This document shows, piece by piece, positions 23,969 through 32,344 of a stretch of 64,000 bases of DNA. Origin of the DNA: Deltaproteobacteria bacterium Ga0077550 (GTDB lineage: Bacteria > Myxococcota_A > Polyangia > Nannocystales > Nannocystaceae); NCBI GenBank assembly GCA_001464385.1, contig LNFB01000353.1:1-64000 (forward strand), written 5' to 3'. The notes below the pieces were generated by a model that saw nothing but the letters and a program-made list of their open reading frames with translations, was not told the DNA's origin and searched no databases. Position numbers and translations under genes: made by a program. Every line of letters begins with the position of its first letter. Position 1 is the stretch's first letter.

Positions 23969-25522
23969 GTGGTCGGCCTCGACGAGTGGACGCAGGTGCT
24001 CGCGGCGCTGTCGCTCGCGACCGACCTCGCCAACGGCCACGAAGACGAGCGGACCCTGCGATCGTGCGTGCTGGCGGTCGGCCTCGCCGAGGCGGTGGGG
24101 CTGGACGCCGCGGCCTGTCGTGACGTCTTCCACACCACGTTGCTGCGGTTCATCGGCTGCTCGTCGTTCGCCCACGAGGAGGCGCAGAGGTTCGGCGACG
24201 ATCTCGTGGCCCGGCGCGCCTTCGCGGAGGTCGACTACGGCGACACGTCGATGCTGTGGCGCGCGGGCGACGACGCGTTTGCGGCCGAGCCCCGTCGACT
24301 GGCTCGACTCGTCAAGCGCAGCGTCGCGGTGCTCGGGGCGAAGGCGGGGCTGCGCCAGCTCTATGCCGCGCAGTGCGAGGTCGGCCGACGCTTCGGCGTG
24401 CGCCTCGCGGTGGGCGACGGCGTGGTGACGGCCCTCGGCCAGATCCACGAGCGCTGGGACGGGCGCGGCGGTCCGGTCGGCCTGCGCGAGGAGCAGCTCG
24501 GGGCGGTGGTGCGGGTGGTGCAGGTCGCCAACCTCGTCGAGCTCGTGCACCGGCGCGCCGGCCGGGACGCCGCGCTCGAGGTCGTCGCGCGCCGCCGCGG
24601 TCACGCCCTCGATCCGGCGGCGTGCGCCGCCTTCGCGACCGCGGCCGAGGATCTGCTGATGCCGCTCGCCGGCGGCTCGGCCTGGGATGCGTTCACGGCG
24701 ATCGGCACGCGCTTCCCGATCGTCGGGGCCGCCGATCGCGTCGACGATGTGATCGCGGCGTTCGCCGACTTCGCCGACCTCGCCTGCGTGCACACCCTCG
24801 GCCACTCGAGCGCGGTGGCCGAGGCCGCGGACGCAGCCGCAGCCGTGATCGGCCTCGACGGGGACGCACGCCTCGAGCTGCGCCGCGCCGCGCTCCTGCA
24901 CGACCTCGGTCGCGTCGCGATCCCCACCGCGCTGTGGGAGACCTCGACGCCGCTGACGGCGACCGATCGCGAGCGCATCCGGTTGCACGCCTACTACGGC
25001 AAGCGGATCCTCGATCGCGCGCCGTCGTTGCGTCGCGTCGCCGCGATCGCCTGCGGCGACCACGAGCGCCTCGACGGCTCGGGCTATCCCCAGGGCGTCA
25101 CCGTCGCGCGCGGGGCCACGGCGGCGACGCTCCTCGCCGCCGCCGACGTGTGGTGCGCGCTGCGGGAGCACCGACCGCACCGACCCGCGTTCTCCGACGC
25201 CGACGCGACGACGATCCTGCGCGAGGAGGTCACCTCCGGGCGGCTCGACACCGACGCCGTCGACGCGGTGCTCGGCGTCCGCGTGGCCCGCGATCGGGCG
25301 CCCGCCCTGCCCGCGGGCCTCACCCCGCGCGAGGCGGACGTGCTGCGCTGGGTCGCGCGCGGCGACACCAACAAGGAGGTCGCGGTGCGCCTCGGGATCT
25401 CCGCGCGCACCGTCGGTCACCACCTCGCCCACGCCTACGCGAAGATCGGCATCACCACCCGCGGCGCAGCGGCGCTGTTCGTCATCGAGCACGGGCTGCT
25501 GCAACCCGGCGATCCGAGCTGA
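23969..25522 (+). CDS. HD-GYP domain regulator with C-terminal LuxR-type HTH
   Basis: The protein is 517 residues from GTG 23969. The C-terminal HD-GYP part has the metal-binding motifs: H-S near GHSSAVAEAA, LLHDLGRVAIP, a His in RLHAYYGKRIL, and DHERLDGSGYPQG. HD-GYP proteins often hydrolyse cyclic-di-GMP. The first half resembles a second, degenerate copy (QIHERWDGRGGPVGL without a clear HD pair). The last 60 residues (LTPREADVLRWVARGDTNKE and the helix after it) form a LuxR/NarL-type DNA-binding domain. The combination suggests a transcription factor controlled by a nucleotide-binding or hydrolysing module. It lies directly after the protease gene, perhaps in the same transcript. Confidence 0.88.
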   Translation: MVGLDEWTQVLAALSLATDLANGHEDERTLRSCVLAVGLAEAVGLDAAACRDVFHTTLLRFIGCSSFAHEEAQRFGDDLVARRAFAEVDYGDTSMLWRAGDDAFAAEPRRLARLVKRSVAVLGAKAGLRQLYAAQCEVGRRFGVRLAVGDGVVTALGQIHERWDGRGGPVGLREEQLGAVVRVVQVANLVELVHRRAGRDAALEVVARRRGHALDPAACAAFATAAEDLLMPLAGGSAWDAFTAIGTRFPIVGAADRVDDVIAAFADFADLACVHTLGHSSAVAEAADAAAAVIGLDGDARLELRRAALLHDLGRVAIPTALWETSTPLTATDRERIRLHAYYGKRILDRAPSLRRVAAIACGDHERLDGSGYPQGVTVARGATAATLLAAADVWCALREHRPHRPAFSDADATTILREEVTSGRLDTDAVDAVLGVRVARDRAPALPAGLTPREADVLRWVARGDTNKEVAVRLGISARTVGHHLAHAYAKIGITTRGAAALFVIEHGLLQPGDPS

Positions 25523-25524
25523 CC

Positions 25525-26460
25525 TCAGGTCCCCTGGCGCGCCAGCCACTGCAGGCCGAACTCGGCGACCTCGCGCCACTTCTCGCCGCCGATGAGCCAG
25601 TGATCGGCGCCGGCGATCTCGCGGTACTCGGTGTACGAGTCGCCCCGCGCCTGACGGCGGAAGGTCTTGCGACCGATCACCGGCGGCACGGCGTGGTCGT
25701 GCTCGCCGGCGATGAGCAGCAGCGGCGGACGGGGTCGCGAGAAGTCGATCTTCGCCGCGTCGGTGGTCGCCCCGCGGCCGACCCTGCGCGACTCGGGCTG
25801 GGCGAACTGCTCCCAGATCGCCCGCTGCTGGGCCTCGGGCTGCGCGTTGACGAAGACGTAGGCGAAGCGCTCGGCGTCCATGTCGAGGGGCACATCGAGA
25901 TCGCCGCGCAGGACCCGACCGTTGCTGCGCAGGAACGCGGGGTGGAAGGTGAACACGCCCTTGGGCGGCGCGGCATCGATCGCGATCGCGGCGCTGCCCA
26001 GGCCCTCGGACAGGAGGATCTGCACGACGAGCCCACCCATCGAGTGACCGACGAGGATCGGCGGCTCGTCGAGGGTCGCGATCACCTTGCGGTAGTGATC
26101 GACGACCGCGTCGAGGTCGACCGCGGCGAGGGCCGCGTCGGGGTGCGCGGCGCGGGCCTCGGCCGGCGTACGGCCGTGGGCCGGCCACGCTGGCGCGAGC
26201 GTGCGATAACCCGCGGCCTCGAGGAACGGCACCCACGGCCCCCAACACGCCGGCGTCATGAACATGCCGTGCACGAGCAGCACCGTCTTGGTCGGCGTGG
26301 CCTTCTGCGCCCCGGGCGGCGCGTGCACGCGGGCGGTCGCGCAGCCGAGGCCGAGCGCGGCCCAGAGGGCGAGCGTGATCGCGGGCCAGAGGCCGCGGGA
26401 TCGGTGGTTCGCGGGCCAGAGGCCGCGGGCTCGATGGTTCGCAGGAACAGGCTTCGTCAT
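25525..26460 (-). CDS. Lipoprotein alpha/beta hydrolase
   Basis: The protein is 311 residues from ATG 26460. A basic N-terminus containing a ten-residue direct repeat (PANHRARGLW, PANHRSRGLW) leads into a hydrophobic stretch ending LGLGC (Cys40), so it is likely lipid-anchored. The hydrolase fold is clear: oxyanion region LLVHGMFMTPACWGPW, nucleophile Ser140 in VGHSMGG, acid in AGEHDHAVPP and the catalytic His in GADHW. The substrate is unknown; esterase or lipase-like activity is the general expectation. It converges on the HD-GYP gene with two bases between stops. Confidence 0.88.
   Translation of the reverse strand: MTKPVPANHRARGLWPANHRSRGLWPAITLALWAALGLGCATARVHAPPGAQKATPTKTVLLVHGMFMTPACWGPWVPFLEAAGYRTLAPAWPAHGRTPAEARAAHPDAALAAVDLDAVVDHYRKVIATLDEPPILVGHSMGGLVVQILLSEGLGSAAIAIDAAPPKGVFTFHPAFLRSNGRVLRGDLDVPLDMDAERFAYVFVNAQPEAQQRAIWEQFAQPESRRVGRGATTDAAKIDFSRPRPPLLLIAGEHDHAVPPVIGRKTFRRQARGDSYTEYREIAGADHWLIGGEKWREVAEFGLQWLARQGT
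26386..26445 (-). repeat. 30-base tandem duplication inside the hydrolase signal region
   Basis: Two adjacent 30-base units encode PANHRARGLW and PANHRSRGLW at residues 6-25 of the hydrolase, just before its membrane segment. The near identity points to a recent duplication. Confidence 0.8.
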
Positions 26461-26576
26461 CACGACTCCGGGCGCCACGGTAGCCCGCGGCGCGATCGGG
26501 GCAACTCGGTCAAATGGCCTATGTCGCCCGCGCGCACCTCGACAGCGCGCGCGCGTCGGGCCTACCCTCCGCCGAC

Positions 26577-27704
26577 ATGCGCACGACCCCGACCGCCTTG
26601 CTGTTCGCCCTCGCCCTGTCCGCCGTCGGTTGCGAGACCCAGACGCCCCCGACGACGACCCCCGAGCCCAAGCCGGAGCCGGTCGCCACCGTCGCCCCGG
26701 TGAAGCCGATCCCGGACGGCTTCTTCGAGCTCACCCCGAGCATCACCGTCGTCGGTGTCGACGCGGCGGTCGACTTCTACGTCAAGGCCTTCGGCGCGCA
26801 GAAGCTGTTCACGCTCCCCGGACCCGACGGCAAGACGATGCACGCCGAGGTGAAGATCGGCGATTCGATCCTGATGATCGACGAGGAGAACCTGCAGCAG
26901 GGGTCGCGCGGTCCGTTGGCGATCGGCGGATCGCCGGCGACGCTGATGATCTACACGGCGTCCGCGGACGACACCGTCGCCGCCGCGACCGCGGCGGGCG
27001 CGACGGTGCTGATGCCGGTGGAGGAGCAGTTCTGGGGCGATCGCTACGGTCGGCTCAGCGATCCGTTCGGCCACCAGTGGGCGGTCGCGACCCACGTCGA
27101 GGACCTGACGCCCGAGCAGATGAACGAGCGCGGCGCGCTGGCGATGGCGGCGATGGATCCGAAGGCGAACGCGAAGCGCGGGTCCACGGCCAAGCGGGCG
27201 AAGAAGGGCAAGCCGCCGGCGTGGAAGGCCGTCGTCGGGACCCCCGCGACCAGCCCGACGCCGGCGCCGTACCACACGGTGACCCCGGCCTATGTGCTGC
27301 ACGACGCCGCCGCGGCGATCGAGTTCTACAAGGCGGCGTTCGGCGCCGTCGAGAAGGCGCGCATGGCCATGCCCGACGGCAAGATCATGCACGCCGAGCT
27401 CGCGTTCGGCAGCTCGGTGCTGATGATCAGCGACGAGTCGCCGCAGATGGGCACCAAGTCGCCCAAGACGCTCGGCGGCTCGCCGGTGACGCTGATGTTC
27501 TACACGCCCGACGTCGACGGCGTGTTCGCCAAGGCCACGGGCGCTGGCGCGCAGGCGGCGATGCCGGTCGGCGACATGTTCTGGGGCGATCGCTTCGGCA
27601 TGCTCGCCGGTCCCGACGGGTTCGCGTGGGGCGTCGCGACGCACACGATCGACCTGACACCCGAGCAGATCGCCGAGCGCGCCAAGGCGACGCCCGCGAG
27701 CTAG
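26577..27704 (+). CDS. Lipoprotein with two tandem VOC (glyoxalase/PhnB-like) domains
   Basis: The protein is 375 residues from ATG 26577; LSAVGC gives the lipid Cys at 19, followed by a Pro/Thr linker. Two VOC domains follow, about residues 50-180 and 235-365, each with the PhnB-like pattern: a VDFYVKAFGA or IEFYKAAFGA helix, PDGK.MHAE, SxLMI.(D/S)E, GGSP.TLM.YT and FWGDR(Y/F)G with a Pro-x-G. They are clear internal duplicates. A basic linker (AKRGSTAKRAKKGKPP) joins them. VOC proteins bind metal and small molecules; PhnB-like members are usually cytoplasmic, so export as a lipoprotein is unusual. The ligand is unknown. Divergent from the hydrolase and convergent with the next lipoprotein. 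Confidence 0.87.
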   Translation: MRTTPTALLFALALSAVGCETQTPPTTTPEPKPEPVATVAPVKPIPDGFFELTPSITVVGVDAAVDFYVKAFGAQKLFTLPGPDGKTMHAEVKIGDSILMIDEENLQQGSRGPLAIGGSPATLMIYTASADDTVAAATAAGATVLMPVEEQFWGDRYGRLSDPFGHQWAVATHVEDLTPEQMNERGALAMAAMDPKANAKRGSTAKRAKKGKPPAWKAVVGTPATSPTPAPYHTVTPAYVLHDAAAAIEFYKAAFGAVEKARMAMPDGKIMHAELAFGSSVLMISDESPQMGTKSPKTLGGSPVTLMFYTPDVDGVFAKATGAGAQAAMPVGDMFWGDRFGMLAGPDGFAWGVATHTIDLTPEQIAERAKATPAS

Positions 27705-27716
27705 CAGGGGTGGTCC

Positions 27717-27739
27717 GGAAGAACGCTTCGCGTCCTTCC
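27717..27739. terminator. Hairpin between convergent genes
   Basis: GGAAGAACGC (27717-27726) and GCGTCCTTCC (27730-27739) pair over ten bases with one mismatch around a TTC loop, between the stops of the tandem-VOC gene and the convergent small lipoprotein gene. Probably a shared terminator. Confidence 0.5.
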
Positions 27740-28224
27740 TAGCCCGCGACGCAGACCATCGACACGCACGTCAGGTCGGGATCACACGTCCCGCCCTGCG
27801 TGCACGGACAGCCCACGGTGCCGATCGGGCACAACGGGCCGGGGTCGACGCAGACGTCCGAGAGGCACAGCAGGCCCGGATCGCACGCGCCCCCCGGGGC
27901 GCACGGGCAGCCCTCGGCGCCCGGCGAGCAGCCGCCGGTGTCGTCGGCGGTCGTGTCGTCGGCCGTCGTGTCGGCGGCGGTCGTGCCGGGCGCGGTCGTG
28001 CCGGGCGCGGTCGTGGCGTCCGTGACGCTCGCGGAGCTCGCCGTACCCTCGGAGGCGCCGGTGTCCTCGCCCGTGGCCGAGGCCGTGCCACCGGCGGTCG
28101 TCGTCATCGTCATCGACGCGGTCGTCGCGTAGGGATCACCGGGCTCGACGTCGCCGCATGCACCGGCACAGGCCAGCGCGATCGCGGCGACGCTCGACCC
28201 ACACAGCAGCAGGGAACGGGCCAT
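27739..28224 (-). CDS. Small lipoprotein with two Cys-rich repeats
   Basis: The protein is 161 residues from ATG 28224. A hydrophobic N-terminus ends LACAGAC (Cys23). A Thr/Ala/Asp linker with TTAPGTTAP-type repeats follows. The C-terminus has two copies of a Cys-rich unit: CSPGAEGCPCAPGGACDPGL and the related CPIGTVGCPCTQGGTCDPDL, each followed by a C-x5-C pair (CLSDVCV, CVSMVCV). This unit is a small disulphide module seen in many myxobacterial lipoproteins. Function unknown. It is divergent from the FGE-sulfatase-domain gene. Confidence 0.78.
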   Translation of the reverse strand: MARSLLLCGSSVAAIALACAGACGDVEPGDPYATTASMTMTTTAGGTASATGEDTGASEGTASSASVTDATTAPGTTAPGTTAADTTADDTTADDTGGCSPGAEGCPCAPGGACDPGLLCLSDVCVDPGPLCPIGTVGCPCTQGGTCDPDLTCVSMVCVAG

Positions 28225-28309
28225 GGCGCGCGCAGTGTACCAAAGCTCGCCACGTCGGCTGCCACCGGCTAGAGGTGAAAGCCGCCGCGATGCCCGCCGT
28301 TGTCGATCC

Positions 28310-29200
28310 ATGCGGTCGAGGATCGCGTGTGTGGGCCTGCTGCTGTGCGGATGCGCGGGCTTCGTGCCCGTGGACTTCCCGGTGCTGCCCCCCGGTCGGA
28401 TGCCCGATGCGCGGGTGCGACAGGCCGCGCGCGCCCGGCCCGAGCGCGGCGCGGCGCCCCTGGGCCGGCCCGCGGACGCGGTCGAGCTCGGCGCGAGCAC
28501 CTTCGAGATGGGCTGCCTCGACGGCGACCCGAGCTGCGAGCACGACGAGCAGCCCGTGCACCGCGTGCGCCTGCCCGCGTTCGCGATCGATCGCCACGAG
28601 GTGACCTGGGCGCGCTATGCCGCGTGCGTCGACGCGGGCCTGTGCGAGAAGATCGCGCTGCCCGCCTGCTACGTCTGGACCGCCGATCGCAAGTTCGAGA
28701 TCGGACCGACGCTGGCGCCGGGGATGATCGACGCCGACAAGCCGGTCGTGTGCATCAACTGGGATCAGGCCGAGACGTTCTGCGAGGCCCACGGCGGCAC
28801 GCTCCCGACCGAGGCGCAGTGGGAGCGGACCGCCCGGGGACCGCGACGCTCGCTGTACGCGTGGGGCAACACGCCGCCGTCGTGCGAGCACGCGCAGTTC
28901 GACGGCTGCGGCGAGGGTACGCGGCCCGTCGGCACCCGCCCGATCGGCGACAGCCCCGACGGCGTCGCCGATCTCGCGGGCAACGTCTGGGAGTGGGTCG
29001 GCGACTGGTACGACGACGACGCGTACGGCCGCGTCAGCCACCGCCTCAACCCCCGCGGCCCGTGGGAGGGCGACGTCCGGGTCGTGCGCGGCGGGAGCTT
29101 CTACGACGCCGAGTCGGATCTGCGCGCGTCGTATCGCTACGGGCTGTCGCCGGAGTATGGCTACTCGACGCTCGGCTTTCGCTGCGCGTACCCGCGGTAG
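28310..29200 (+). CDS. FGE-sulfatase (SUMF1/formylglycine-generating enzyme-like) domain lipoprotein
   Basis: The protein is 296 residues from ATG 28310; a short signal ends LLLCGC (Cys15). The domain has all expected blocks: FEMGCLDGD, PVHRVRLPAFAIDRHEVT, PVVCINWDQAETFCEAHGG, LPTEAQWERTARG, WGNTPPSC, GVADLAGNVWEWVGDWYDDD, VVRGGSFYD and GFRCAYPR. Family members include formylglycine-generating enzymes and many non-enzymatic ligand-binding proteins. The copper-binding Cys pair of true FGEs near the C-terminus is not evident, so a binding role is more likely. A broken relative lies at 5676-5868. It converges on the next lipoprotein gene with two bases between stops. Confidence 0.9.
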   Translation: MRSRIACVGLLLCGCAGFVPVDFPVLPPGRMPDARVRQAARARPERGAAPLGRPADAVELGASTFEMGCLDGDPSCEHDEQPVHRVRLPAFAIDRHEVTWARYAACVDAGLCEKIALPACYVWTADRKFEIGPTLAPGMIDADKPVVCINWDQAETFCEAHGGTLPTEAQWERTARGPRRSLYAWGNTPPSCEHAQFDGCGEGTRPVGTRPIGDSPDGVADLAGNVWEWVGDWYDDDAYGRVSHRLNPRGPWEGDVRVVRGGSFYDAESDLRASYRYGLSPEYGYSTLGFRCAYPR

Positions 29201-29202
29201 CG

Positions 29203-29703
29203 TCAGGCACCGCCGCTGCCGCCGCTGCCGTCGTCGCAGAAGCAGAGGTCCACGCCGGCTTCCTCGTCGAAGAAGCAGCCGATCGCCGCCGTGCCACCGA
29301 TCTCGATGCAGGCGTCGTTGCAGTCGAGCAGCACGACCTCGCCGTCGATGCACACGCCGATCGTCGCCTCGTCGATGCAGGCCTGGGTGTCGGGCTCGCA
29401 CGCGACGCCACCGGTGACCTCGCCCTCGCCACCGCCCGAGCTGTCGGCGGGCGTCGACGTGTCCTCTTCGCCGGCACCACCGCTGGACCCATCCGCCCCG
29501 CTGCCCTGGGACCCGCCCGCGCTCGTCGGCCCGGCGCTCGCGCTCGCACTGCCGCCGTCCTCGCTGCCGGTCTCCCCGTCGCCGGTGGTCTCACCCTCGG
29601 GGTCCTTGTCGTCGTCGTCGTCGCCGAGGTCGATGAGGTCACAGCCGGCGCAGAGCATCGCGGCGGTCAGGAGGGCGTGGCGCAGTGTCGTCGTCGTCTT
29701 CAT
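29203..29703 (-). CDS. Lipoprotein with acidic/Ser-Gly linker and Cys-rich end
   Basis: The protein is 166 residues from ATG 29703. AAMLCAGC gives the lipid Cys at 21. Residues 24-110 are acidic then Ser/Gly/Thr-rich, including an Ala-Ser run. The last part has eight Cys (VACEPDTQAC, VLLDCNDACIEIGG, LCFCDDG), a small disulphide module similar to those in other lipoproteins of the window. Function unknown. It lies downstream of the sigma factor operon on the same strand, after a 133-base gap. Confidence 0.75.
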   Translation of the reverse strand: MKTTTTLRHALLTAAMLCAGCDLIDLGDDDDDKDPEGETTGDGETGSEDGGSASASAGPTSAGGSQGSGADGSSGGAGEEDTSTPADSSGGGEGEVTGGVACEPDTQACIDEATIGVCIDGEVVLLDCNDACIEIGGTAAIGCFFDEEAGVDLCFCDDGSGGSGGA

Positions 29704-29836
29704 GTTGGTGAGTGGCGCCTGGGGCCCGCGATCCGTCACGCGTGCGATAGGTGATGCGCAAGACGCCGCGGCCCGAGGGGGCCACCGCTCGGGCGTCGAT
29801 CTCCAGCGTGCGGTTCATCGTCATGCCGTGCTCGCG

Positions 29837-30457
29837 TCAGCCCGCACAGCTCGCACGGACGCGCGCGGTCCACTGCGAGCCGCGCGAGGTGGCGAAGAAC
29901 GCGTTGGCCTGCGACTTGGCCTCGTCGGCGCGGCCGAGGGCGCACAGCGTCGAGATGCGCAGGGCCATGCGCCGCTCGGCCTCGGCGAGGGGCGCGAGCT
30001 CGGCGTGGCGATCGAGCAGGGCGAGGGCGCGCTCGGGCTCGGTCGGCAGCGCCGCCTCGGCGTCGACCAGGAGCTGTACGTGCGAGGTCGCGGCGGCGCT
30101 CGGCAGCGTCGCGACGGGCGCGACCGTAGGCGTCGGCGCCCCGCCCTGCGCGGGGCGTTCCGCCGCGGGACGTTCGGACGCGGTCGTCGCGGCGTCGGTC
30201 GAGGCGGGCGGCGCGGGGCGGAGCACCAGCCACAGCAGCGCGCCGAGGGCCGCAGCGACGCCAACGGCGACGCCGAGCCCGAGATGACTGCGCGTAGCCG
30301 CGGGCATCGGCGGCGGCGGCTCGGCGCGCGAGGTCTCGAGCGTCAGGCGCGAGACGACCATGCCCCAGCTGCCCTCCACGTGGTCGGCGGGCGGCACGTC
30401 CTGCTCCATCGCGACATCGATCAGCGCGCGCGCCTCGGCGCTCAGTTCGTCATCCAT
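29837..30457 (-). CDS. Single-span membrane protein coupled to an ECF sigma factor (possible anti-sigma factor)
   Basis: The protein is 206 residues from ATG 30457. Its start lies inside the end of the sigma factor gene (16-base overlap), so the two are coupled. Residues 1-55 are cytoplasmic, a membrane segment follows (LGLGVAVGVAAALGALLWLVL, about 58-78), then an Ala/Pro/Thr linker and a periplasmic Ala-rich helical part with TPR-like helices (ALALLDRHAELAPLAEAERR) and a Cys pair. Genes placed like this after ECF sigma factors commonly encode anti-sigma factors, but the zinc-binding H-x3-C-x2-C motif is absent, so the assignment rests on context and topology. Confidence 0.7.
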   Translation of the reverse strand: MDDELSAEARALIDVAMEQDVPPADHVEGSWGMVVSRLTLETSRAEPPPPMPAATRSHLGLGVAVGVAAALGALLWLVLRPAPPASTDAATTASERPAAERPAQGGAPTPTVAPVATLPSAAATSHVQLLVDAEAALPTEPERALALLDRHAELAPLAEAERRMALRISTLCALGRADEAKSQANAFFATSRGSQWTARVRASCAG

Positions 30458-31047
30458 GGGATGTCTCCGTTGCGGCGCGACCGCCAGCGTTGCAGGGACT
30501 CATCGAAGGCGCGGCGGGCCAGCCGCAGCCGCGAGTACACGGTGTTGAGCTTGGCGCCGGTGAGCTCGGCGATCTCGGGCGCGGTGAGCTTCACGACCTC
30601 GGCCATCACGAACACGCTGCGCTGATCCTCGTCCAGCCGCTCGAGGAGTTCGTCGAGGACGCCCACGGCCTCGACCCGTGACAGGCGCTTGTCGGGCTCG
30701 GTCGGCGGCTTGCCGGCCTCGACCTGCTGTTCGCGTCGCTGCCGGGCGACGCCGCTGCGGCGGTGCTCGAGCATCACGCGATACGCGATGCCGAACAGCC
30801 ACGTCGACATCGACGAGCGACCCTCGAACTCGGCGAGGCGGCGATGAACGACCACGAAGACCTCCTGCACGAGGTCGTCGACGTCGGCGTCGGCGACCCC
30901 GAGCCGTCGCAGGCTCCGCCAGACGAACGCGTGCTGCTGGCGGTACACGGCCTCGAACCGGGGCGCGATCCCGCCGTCGACCTGACTCGAGTCCGTACCC
31001 ACCTCGATCGGTGTAGCACCCGACGTGACCTGGCGATAGACGATCAC
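30442..31047 (-). CDS. ECF-type RNA polymerase sigma factor (sigma-70 family)
   Basis: About 201 residues from GTG 31047; GTG 31002 and an upstream GTG at 31119 are alternatives. Region 2 is clear: FVWRSLRRLGVADADVDDLV then QEVFVVVHRRL, with FEGRSSMSTWLFGIAYRVML. Region 4 follows: LDELLERLDEDQRSVFVMAE, the helix-turn-helix LTAPEIAELTGAKLNTVYSR and LRLARRAFDE. It directs RNA polymerase to a specific set of promoters, usually in response to envelope stress. The overlapping downstream gene probably encodes its regulator. Confidence 0.92.
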   Translation of the reverse strand: MIVYRQVTSGATPIEVGTDSSQVDGGIAPRFEAVYRQQHAFVWRSLRRLGVADADVDDLVQEVFVVVHRRLAEFEGRSSMSTWLFGIAYRVMLEHRRSGVARQRREQQVEAGKPPTEPDKRLSRVEAVGVLDELLERLDEDQRSVFVMAEVVKLTAPEIAELTGAKLNTVYSRLRLARRAFDESLQRWRSRRNGDIPWMTN

Positions 31048-31147
31048 GACGCCGCGACGGGGTCGATCGCCGCGTGATTCTCGATCGCGTGACGGATCCC
31101 GCGGCCGGCCGCCACTCACCGACCAGGGGCAGTGTGCCCGGGCGCTG

Positions 31148-32341
31148 CTACAGCGGCTCGACCGCGACGCCGTCGCGTACGCGATCGCTCGGGTGCACGA
31201 CCAACGTCTCGCCGGGCGCGACGCCGGACTCGATCTGCACCGCCCGCGCGCCGCGTCGACCCAGCACCACCGGCCTCACCCGGGCGACGTCGTCCTCGAT
31301 CACGAACACCGACCAGCCCTCGGGGCCGCGCACCAGCGCGCTGGTCGGGACCTGGATCGCCGCAGCGTCCTCCCAGATCACGATCGCCGCCTCGACCGCG
31401 TAGCCGTCGCCCAGCGCCTTCCATCGGTCGTAGTCGTCGTCGAGCGCGATGATGACGTTGACCCGCTGCTCCTCGACGCCGAGGCTCGAGACCTTCGTGA
31501 ACGCCGAGGGCTCGACCAGGCGCACGTGCCCGGCCAGGATCCCCGCGCCACCCCAACGATCGATCTCGACCCGGTCGCCCGGCGAGATCTCGACCGCGTC
31601 CGAGGTGAGCACGTCGACGACGATCTCCAGCGCTCGGGGATCAGCGACCTCCATGAGCGCCTCGCCGGCGATCACCACCCCTTCGCTCTCGCGGACGATC
31701 CGCAGCACCGAACCGACGATGGGCGAGTGGATCTCGAACTGCTCCGCCGCCGTCGCGCTCGCCGGCGCGGTGCTGCGCTCCAGCGCGGCCTTCGACATCT
31801 CGAGCTCGTGCTTGGCCACGCGCGCGGCGAACCGCGCCGACTCGCGCTCCTTGACGGCGGTCGTGGCCTCGAGTTCCGCGCTCTCGAGCTCCTCCGCGCT
31901 CGCGCCACCGCTCGCGGCCAGCGACCGCAGCCGCTCGACCTGCCGCGCCGCGAACGTGGCGCGGCTCTCGGCCCGCGCGATCGCTGCGCCCGATCCCCGT
32001 AGGCTCGCCTCGGACACGTGCACCCGCGCCTGCAGCTCGCTCTTGGCCCGGGCGTCGAGCAGCGGCGGCGGGATCGGCTCGATGCGCGCGATCACCTTGC
32101 CCTCGTCCACCGCGGCGCCGGGCTCGAGCTCGATGCGCTCGAGGTTGCCCGTCAGCGGCGTGGTCACGACGTGGCGGTCCTGCACACGCGTGCGCCCGTC
32201 CTCGTCGACCGTCACGCGCAGCGGCCCACTCACGACGACGCCGGTCTCGACCGGCACCGGCTTGGGCAGCAGCGCGAGCACGATGGCCACGACGACGGCC
32301 CCGGCCACCAGCAATGCCAATCCCAGCTTCAGCCACTTCAT
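31148..32341 (-). CDS. HlyD/MacA-like periplasmic adaptor of an ABC exporter
   Basis: The protein is 397 residues from ATG 32341. An N-terminal membrane anchor (LGLALLVAGAVVVAIVLALL) is followed by the lipoyl/barrel-sandwich part (TTPLTGNLERIELEPGAAVD), a long coiled-coil hairpin (about 95-200, Glu/Ala/Arg-rich), the second lipoyl half (EIHSPIVGSVLRIV) and beta-barrel domains. Adaptors like this link an inner-membrane ABC permease to the periplasm or outer membrane. The permease gene ends three bases before it and the ATPase gene overlaps the permease, giving the order ATPase, FtsX permease, adaptor. Confidence 0.92.
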   Translation of the reverse strand: MKWLKLGLALLVAGAVVVAIVLALLPKPVPVETGVVVSGPLRVTVDEDGRTRVQDRHVVTTPLTGNLERIELEPGAAVDEGKVIARIEPIPPPLLDARAKSELQARVHVSEASLRGSGAAIARAESRATFAARQVERLRSLAASGGASAEELESAELEATTAVKERESARFAARVAKHELEMSKAALERSTAPASATAAEQFEIHSPIVGSVLRIVRESEGVVIAGEALMEVADPRALEIVVDVLTSDAVEISPGDRVEIDRWGGAGILAGHVRLVEPSAFTKVSSLGVEEQRVNVIIALDDDYDRWKALGDGYAVEAAIVIWEDAAAIQVPTSALVRGPEGWSVFVIEDDVARVRPVVLGRRGARAVQIESGVAPGETLVVHPSDRVRDGVAVEPL

Positions 32342-32344
32342 CGA

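Noticed and set aside
22559-26248. Minus-strand open frame of 1229 codons opposite the protease and HD-GYP genes
   Set aside because: Low-complexity Arg/Ala/Gly translation; the plus strand has catalytic motifs in order.
29639-29824. Minus-strand 61-codon frame between the sigma-operon membrane gene and the next lipoprotein gene
   Set aside because: It starts 12 bases after the membrane protein gene and reads plausibly (MTMNRTLEIDARAVAPSGRG), but it overlaps the lipoprotein start in another frame, has no ribosome-binding site and no homology could be judged.
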